This document shows positions 58,955 through 64,000 of a stretch of DNA of 64,000 bases, in pieces. Within the stretch, counting starts at the first letter, position 1. Every line of letters begins with the position of its first letter. The notes beneath the pieces were generated by a model that worked only from the letters and a program-made list of their open reading frames with translations, was not told the DNA's origin and searched no databases. The DNA is from GCA-003244245 sp049673305 (lineage in GTDB: Bacteria; Actinomycetota; Actinomycetes; Mycobacteriales; Pseudonocardiaceae), in NCBI GenBank assembly GCA_049673305.1, contig JBATXM010000260.1, positions 1-64,000 on the forward strand. Reading direction: 5' to 3'. The translations under genes were made by a program, and so were the position numbers.

Positions 58955-60493
58955 ATGCACCGGATCATGGGGACAGAGGTGGAGTACGGCATCTCCGTGC
59001 CTGGGGACTGCACTGCCAACCCAGTCCTGACCTCAACCCAGGTCGTGCTGGCCTACGCTGCGGCGGCCGAAGTGCCGCGGGCCAAGCGAGCCCGGTGGGA
59101 CTATGAGGTGGAGTCCCCGCTGCGCGACGCCCGCGGATTCGACCTGGGCGTCCCCGGAATCGCGCAACCCGATCCGGAACTGGACGATCTCGGCGCGGCG
59201 AACGTCATTTTGACCAACGGTGCCCGGCTCTACGTCGACCACGCGCACCCGGAGTTCTCCAGTCCCGAGGTCACCAATCCGCGCGACGCGGTGATCTGGG
59301 ACAAGGCCGGCGAGCGGATCATGGAAGAAGCCGCGTTGCGCGCCCGCACCGTGCCCGACCAGCCTCCTTTCCAGCTGTACAAGAACAACGTCGATGGCAA
59401 GGGTGCCTCCTACGGCACCCACGAGAACTACTTGATGGCGCGCTCCACACCGTTCACGATGGTCATCGCCGGGCTAACTCCGTTCTTCGTCTCCCGTCAG
59501 GTGATCTGCGGATCCGGTCGGGTCGGCATCGGGCCCGCCGGGGAGCAACCTGGGTTCCAGCTGTCGCAGCGGGCGGACTACATCGAAGTCGAGGTCGGGC
59601 TGGAGACCACTCTCAAGCGCGGCATCATCAACACCCGGGACGAGCCGCATGCCGACGCCGACAAGTACCGGCGGTTGCACGTCATCATCGGCGACGCCAA
59701 CTTGGCCGAGTATTCCACCTACCTCAAGGTGGGTACCACGGCACTGGTACTGGACCTGATCGAAGCGGGGGAACGTTTCGAGGACCTGCGGGTGGTTGAC
59801 GCGGTGCGGGCGGTGCACACGATCAGCCGCGACCCTTCCCTGAAGGCGACGGTGGAGGTATCCGGTGGTCGCCACCTCACCGGCCTGGATCTCCAGCGTG
59901 CTTACCACGAGCGGGTCGCGCGGTTCTTCGCCCGCAACGGCGCCCCAGACAAGAGTGCCGAGGGGGACAGCGGTGCCGAAGGTGCCGACGGCGCCGAGCA
60001 TGTTTTGAGCACCTGGGGCGAGGTGCTTGACGCGCTCGCCCGGGACCCGATGGAGTGCGCCGACCGGCTGGATTGGCCGGCCAAACTGCAACTACTCGAA
60101 GGCTATCGGGCTCGTGACGGTCTGGGATGGGCCTCGCCCCGGCTGCAACTGGTTGATTTGCAGTACTCCGACGTGCGGATGCACAAAGGCCTCTATAACC
60201 GCCTGGTGGCTCGTGGCTCGATGAAGCGGTTGGTCACCGAGGAGGAGGTGCGTGCGGCCATCACCCAGCCCCCGGAGGACACCCGTGCCTACTTCCGCGG
60301 CCGGTGTCTGGAGCGCTACGCCACGGAGGTGGCTGCGGCGTCCTGGGACTCGGTGATCTTCGATCTCGGCCGCGAGTCCCTGGTCCGCATCCCGACCCTG
60401 GAACCGCTGCGCGGTACCCGCGCGCACGTCGGGGCGCTACTGGACGCTTCGAACACGGCCGCCGAGCTGGTGGCGGCGCTCACTAGGGGTTGA
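58955..60493 (+). CDS. dop: Depupylase/deamidase Dop
   Basis: 512 residues from ATG 58955. MHRIMGTEVEYGISVPGD is the family start. The catalytic Asp95 lies in RLYVDHAHPEFSSPE, with YKNNVDGKGASYGTHENYLM and INTRDEPHADADKYRRLHVI forming the ATP/Mg site shared with PafA. Dop deamidates the Pup C-terminal Gln to Glu and removes Pup from substrates. It starts the cluster dop-pup-prcB-prcA-pafA. The proteasomal ATPase gene (mpa/arc), often upstream of dop, is not present within the window. Confidence 0.97.
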   Translation: MHRIMGTEVEYGISVPGDCTANPVLTSTQVVLAYAAAAEVPRAKRARWDYEVESPLRDARGFDLGVPGIAQPDPELDDLGAANVILTNGARLYVDHAHPEFSSPEVTNPRDAVIWDKAGERIMEEAALRARTVPDQPPFQLYKNNVDGKGASYGTHENYLMARSTPFTMVIAGLTPFFVSRQVICGSGRVGIGPAGEQPGFQLSQRADYIEVEVGLETTLKRGIINTRDEPHADADKYRRLHVIIGDANLAEYSTYLKVGTTALVLDLIEAGERFEDLRVVDAVRAVHTISRDPSLKATVEVSGGRHLTGLDLQRAYHERVARFFARNGAPDKSAEGDSGAEGADGAEHVLSTWGEVLDALARDPMECADRLDWPAKLQLLEGYRARDGLGWASPRLQLVDLQYSDVRMHKGLYNRLVARGSMKRLVTEEEVRAAITQPPEDTRAYFRGRCLERYATEVAAASWDSVIFDLGRESLVRIPTLEPLRGTRAHVGALLDASNTAAELVAALTRG

Positions 60494-60572
60494 TCACCCG
60501 ACTGGCCTGGCGGCGATTGTCGGTGTTGCTAGGTACTGTTTGTATTTAAGGCAACTCGATCCGGGAGGCGAA

Positions 60573-60764
60573 ATGTCCCAGGAGAAGGTACAGCGCCAAG
60601 GCGGCGGCGGAGACGACGAGACGACCGACGGTGCGCCCGCCGGTCAGGAACGTCGGGAGAAGCTCGGCGAGGACGTAGACGCGATCCTTGACGAGATCGA
60701 CGATGTGCTCGAGGAGAACGCTGAGGACTTCGTCCGGGCCTATGTCCAGAAGGGCGGCCAATGA
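60573..60764 (+). CDS. pup: Prokaryotic ubiquitin-like protein Pup
   Basis: 63 residues from ATG 60573 with GGGAGGCGAA upstream. The disordered acidic N-terminus (QRQGGGGDDETTDG) is followed by the helix LGEDVDAILDEIDDVLEENA, which binds the proteasomal ATPase, and the conserved AEDFVRAYVQKGGQ end. The C-terminal GGQ must be deamidated by Dop before PafA ligates it to lysines. Confidence 0.97.
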   Translation: MSQEKVQRQGGGGDDETTDGAPAGQERREKLGEDVDAILDEIDDVLEENAEDFVRAYVQKGGQ

Positions 60765-60905
60765 CAAGCCTCCCGAGCGTTCCGGGCATCATGTTCGGTG
60801 CAGCGGGTGACCGTTACCTGACGGGCTGTCACACGACAGGCTTTCACCCAAGGTAGTGTCACCCAAGAGACTGTGACAACGGGAGCAAGGAGACGATCAC
60901 AGCCG

Positions 60906-61775
60906 ATGGACCAGTCCTCGGTCGGACGCTACCCAGGCGCAGCCCTGCCGGCGTCGTACTTCATGGTGGGCAGTTCGTCATTCACCGATTTTCTCGCCGC
61001 GACGTCCCCTGACCTGTTGCCGGGACGGCGCATGAGCGGAGCGGGCACAGTGCCGGTTGGCGCTGAACCGCTGGCTAGCCGGCACGGCACGACCATCGTG
61101 GCGGCCACCTTCAAGGGCGGAGTGCTCATCGCGGGGGACCGCCGGGCGACGTGGGGCAACCGCATCGCTCAACGCGATATGGAGAAAGTCTTCGTCGTCG
61201 ACGACTACTCCGCGGTGGGTATCGCGGGGACCGCCGGTATCGCGCTGGAGATGGTGCGGTTGTTCGCCGTGGAGCTGCAGCACTACGAGAAGATCGAAGG
61301 GGTGTCGCTGACCCTGGACGGCAAGGCGAACAAACTGGCCGGCATGGTTCGGGGCAATCTTGAGGGCGCCATGCAGGGGCTGGCGGCGGTGCCGCTGTTC
61401 GTCGGCTATGACCTTGATGCCACCGACCCCGACCGGGCCGGTCGGATCATCTCCTACGACGTCGTCGGCGGCCGATACGAGGAGACACTGGGTTATCACT
61501 CGGTGGGCTCAGGTTCGTTGTTCGCTGGGTCATCGTTGAAAAAGCTGCATGACCCGACGATGGAGGTTGATGCCGCTGTCCGGGTTGCCATGGAGGCCCT
61601 GTACGACGCCGCCGACGATGACAGCGCGACCGGCGGATTGGACTCCGTCCGCCGGCTTTACCCGGTGGTGGTCACGGTCACCGGGGCCGACGGAGCTGTC
61701 CGGATGTCTGACGAGCAGGCCAGTCAGGTCGCTGAGCTTGTAGTGGAAGCCCGCAAGCACAAGCCCGGCGGCTGA
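60906..61775 (+). CDS. prcB: Proteasome subunit beta PrcB
   Basis: 289 residues from ATG 60906; an in-frame GTG at 60873 is an alternative. A propeptide of about 61 residues ends at ASRHG, and cleavage exposes catalytic Thr62 (TTIVAATFKGGVLIAGDRRAT, first 20 residues). The SVGSGSLFAGSSLKKLHD segment follows. It forms the inner rings of the 20S core. It precedes prcA by 51 nt. Confidence 0.96.
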   Translation: MDQSSVGRYPGAALPASYFMVGSSSFTDFLAATSPDLLPGRRMSGAGTVPVGAEPLASRHGTTIVAATFKGGVLIAGDRRATWGNRIAQRDMEKVFVVDDYSAVGIAGTAGIALEMVRLFAVELQHYEKIEGVSLTLDGKANKLAGMVRGNLEGAMQGLAAVPLFVGYDLDATDPDRAGRIISYDVVGGRYEETLGYHSVGSGSLFAGSSLKKLHDPTMEVDAAVRVAMEALYDAADDDSATGGLDSVRRLYPVVVTVTGADGAVRMSDEQASQVAELVVEARKHKPGG

Positions 61776-61826
61776 CGCTACCCTCGTCTTTACCGCTGAA
61801 TCCGTCTCCACCCAGGAGTTCTCGCT

Positions 61827-62624
61827 GTGACGATGCCGTTCTACGCCTCGGTCGAGCAGATCATGCGCGACCGCTCGGAGCTCGCCCGCAAGGGCATTGC
61901 CCGGGGGCGCGGTGTCGTCGTGCTCAGTTACTCACGCGGGGTGTTGTTCGTCGCGGAGAACCTGTCCACCGCCCTGCACAAGGTCTCAGAGATCTATGAT
62001 CGGATTGGTTTCGCCGCTGTCGGGCGTTACAACGAGTACGAGAATCTCCGTCAAGCCGGGATCAGGCACGCTGACGTTCGCGGCTACTCCTACGACCGGC
62101 GTGATGTCACCGGGCGGGCCCTGGCCAACGCCTACGCGCAGACTCTCGGGACGATCTTCTCGGAGCAGCAGAAGCCCTTCGAGGTGGAGCTGTGTGTCGC
62201 CGAGGTGGGCCGCAACCCCGACTCCGATCAGCTCTACCACCTGACCTACGACGGCTCGATCGGTGACGAGCCGGACTTCGTCGTGATGGGCGGTCAGGCC
62301 GACGTCATCTCCACGGCGCTCAAGGAATCCTTCCGGCAGGACATGGACACTCCGGAGGCGGTCGCTGCCGCAGTGAGTGCTCTGAGCTCGGTCTCCACCA
62401 GCGTCAATGGGACTGGCACGCGCACCTTGGGAGTCGGTCAGCTGGAGGTCGCGGTCTTGGATCGGTCCCGGCCGCGCCGCGCCTTCCGCCGCATCACCGG
62501 GGCAGCCTTGACCGCTCTGCTCGCCAGCGCACAGACTCCGGCCGCCGAGGATCCCGCTGGTCCTATGCCATCAGAAACAGGCACAGAAGCAGACACAGAA
62601 ACGGAATCAGGTACCGACACCTGA
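61827..62624 (+). CDS. prcA: Proteasome subunit alpha PrcA
   Basis: 265 residues from GTG 61827 with AGGAG upstream; ATG 61833 is possible. MTMPFYASVEQIMRDRSELARKGIARGRG is the alpha-subunit gate region (its start shown), followed by VVVLSYSRGVLFVAENLST. The C-terminal tail is long and acidic/Thr-rich (GTEADTETESGTDT). It forms the outer rings that gate the core and dock the ATPase. Confidence 0.96.
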   Translation: MTMPFYASVEQIMRDRSELARKGIARGRGVVVLSYSRGVLFVAENLSTALHKVSEIYDRIGFAAVGRYNEYENLRQAGIRHADVRGYSYDRRDVTGRALANAYAQTLGTIFSEQQKPFEVELCVAEVGRNPDSDQLYHLTYDGSIGDEPDFVVMGGQADVISTALKESFRQDMDTPEAVAAAVSALSSVSTSVNGTGTRTLGVGQLEVAVLDRSRPRRAFRRITGAALTALLASAQTPAAEDPAGPMPSETGTEADTETESGTDT

Positions 62625-62745
62625 CGTCCCCGTTCGTGGTTGATCTCTGCGTATCACTCTCTGCAACCAGCTCTGCGCATTGACCTCTTAAGTGACCCCG
62701 TACGGACGGTCTGCGGGATGCCCGCAGCGGCCTAGGCTGGAGGGC

Positions 62746-64000
62746 ATGCAGCGGCGGATCTTCGGTATTGAGACCGAGTTCGGAGTCACCTGCACCTTTC
62801 ACGGCCAGCGCAGGCTGTCGCCGGACGAGGTTGCCCGGTACCTGTTCCGTCGGGTGGTCTCATGGGGGCGCTCGTCCAACGTGTTCCTGCGCAACGGGTC
62901 CCGGCTCTACCTCGACGTGGGCTCGCACCCGGAGTACGCCACCGCCGAGTGCGACGACTTGGCTCAGTTGGTGACCCACGACAAGGCCGGCGAGCGGATC
63001 CTTGAAGACCTCCTGGTGGATGCCGAGCGGCGATTGGCCGACGAGGGCATTGGCGGGGACATCTTCCTGTTCAAGAACAACACCGACTCCGCGGGTAACT
63101 CCTACGGCTGTCACGAGAACTATTTGGTGGCTCGTGCCGGGGAATTCTCGCGGATCGCCGATGTGCTGTTGCCCTTCCTGGTCACCCGGCAGCTGGTCTG
63201 CGGCGCGGGCAAGGTGCTACAAACACCTCGAGGCGCGGTGTACTGCCTGTCGCAGCGGGCGGAGCACATCTGGGAGGGAGTCTCCTCGGCGACCACCCGT
63301 TCCCGCCCGATCATTAACACCCGGGACGAGCCGCACGCCGACGCCGAGCGGTATCGCCGGCTGCATGTGATCGTCGGTGATTCGAACATGTCCGAGGTGA
63401 CCACTTTGCTCAAGGTGGGCACCGCCAACCTGGTCTTGGAGATGGTGGAGGAGGGTGTCGCGTTTCGCGACTTCACCCTGGACAACCCGATCCGGGCGAT
63501 CCGCGAGATCAGCCACGACCTCACCGGCCGGCGCGGGGTGCGCCTCGCCGGAGGCCGCGAGGCCTCTGCGTTGGAGATCCAGCGGGAGTACTATGCGCGC
63601 GCTGTTGATCACGTCGCCCGCCGAGGGTCCGATCCACTGACCGACCGGGTGATGGAGCTGTGGGACCGCACGCTGGGCGCGGTGGAACAGCAGGATCTCG
63701 GCCTGATCGATCGCGAGATCGACTGGGCTATTAAGCACCGGCTGGTGGAGCGCTACCAGGCCAAGCACCAGATGGACCTGTCCAACGCGCGGATCGCCCA
63801 ATTGGACCTCGCCTACCACGATATTCGCCGCGGCCGTGGGTTGTTCGATCTGCTACAACGCAAGGCGCTGGTCGACCGGGTGACCGACGACGGCGAGATC
63901 GAGGCCGCCAAGGACACCCCGCCCGCCACCACCCGAGCCAAGCTGCGCGGCGACTTCATCGCCGCCGCTCAGGCGGCAGGCCGTGACTTCACCGTCGACT
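62746..64000 (+). CDS. pafA: Pup-protein ligase PafA (C-terminus beyond right edge)
   Basis: 418 residues are visible from ATG 62746 (AGGCTGGAGGGC upstream) before the window ends; the family is about 450 residues, so roughly 35 are missing. MQRRIFGIETEFGVTCTFHG is the start; the catalytic Asp57 is in RLYLDVGSHPEYATAE. FLFKNNTDSAGNSYGCHENY and INTRDEPHADAERYRRLHVI form the nucleotide site. It links the deamidated Pup C-terminal Glu to substrate lysines using ATP. Confidence 0.97.
   Translation, partial: MQRRIFGIETEFGVTCTFHGQRRLSPDEVARYLFRRVVSWGRSSNVFLRNGSRLYLDVGSHPEYATAECDDLAQLVTHDKAGERILEDLLVDAERRLADEGIGGDIFLFKNNTDSAGNSYGCHENYLVARAGEFSRIADVLLPFLVTRQLVCGAGKVLQTPRGAVYCLSQRAEHIWEGVSSATTRSRPIINTRDEPHADAERYRRLHVIVGDSNMSEVTTLLKVGTANLVLEMVEEGVAFRDFTLDNPIRAIREISHDLTGRRGVRLAGGREASALEIQREYYARAVDHVARRGSDPLTDRVMELWDRTLGAVEQQDLGLIDREIDWAIKHRLVERYQAKHQMDLSNARIAQLDLAYHDIRRGRGLFDLLQRKALVDRVTDDGEIEAAKDTPPATTRAKLRGDFIAAAQAAGRDFTVD

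Overview
The window is a high-GC actinobacterial chromosome segment. Lineage markers are a Pup-proteasome cluster (dop-pup-prcB-prcA-pafA), a PriA-type dual HisA/TrpF isomerase beside the trp genes, a PdtaR-type ANTAR regulator, a CoaE-GrpB fusion, and frequent GTG starts with 4-nt gene overlaps. XRE/DUF397 modules and a small Cys-containing protein next to a regulator fit a Pseudonocardiales-like member of Actinomycetia, but the genus cannot be fixed from this window.

Layout. 1-4.6 kb: a dense toxin-antitoxin area (partial class II Fic protein, DUF6247/RelE-like pair, RHH/PIN pair, VapBC) plus a secreted M14 carboxypeptidase. 4.7-5.3 kb: hisH. 5.3-11.4 kb: a reverse-strand four-gene operon that splits the histidine genes. 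It encodes a trypsin-like protease / decayed NTPase / PknG-like kinase / TPR fusion, a four-helix GlnX-like membrane sensor, a solute-binding lipoprotein and a Trypco1 (CU044_2847-type) protein. 11.4-18.4 kb: priA-hisF-hisI-trpE-trp membrane protein-trpC-trpB-trpA. 18.4-33.1 kb: FAD monooxygenase, lgt, pyk, uvrB, DUF402, coaE, rpsA, methyltransferase, polA, thioesterase, pdtaR. 33.2 kb: a tRNA with a CAA anticodon. 33.9-45.6 kb: rsfS-gpgP-comEA-comEC, a secreted low-complexity protein, threonine synthase under a SAM-I riboswitch, holA, an MFS exporter, rpsT, lepA. 45.7-49.9 kb: Uma2, dehydrogenase, RNase/barstar pair, enoyl-CoA hydratase and small genes. 49.9-58.8 kb: an accessory zone with a Rieske protein, regulators, frameshifted and truncated genes, an IS21-like end, a 30-bp perfect inverted repeat, and resolvase and NACHT remnants. 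58.9-64.0 kb: the Pup-proteasome system, with pafA running off the right edge.

The most notable system is the 5.3-11.4 kb operon. Its kinase, four-helix membrane protein and binding lipoprotein parallel the mycobacterial PknG-GlnX-GlnH amino-acid-sensing module. Here the kinase carries an N-terminal trypsin-like domain with an intact H/D/S triad and a STAND-like NTPase remnant without the P-loop lysine, and a Trypco1 gene is added. This looks like a hybrid of a metabolite-sensing kinase cassette and a trypsin/Trypco conflict-type system. Functions in this part are inferred from family resemblance.
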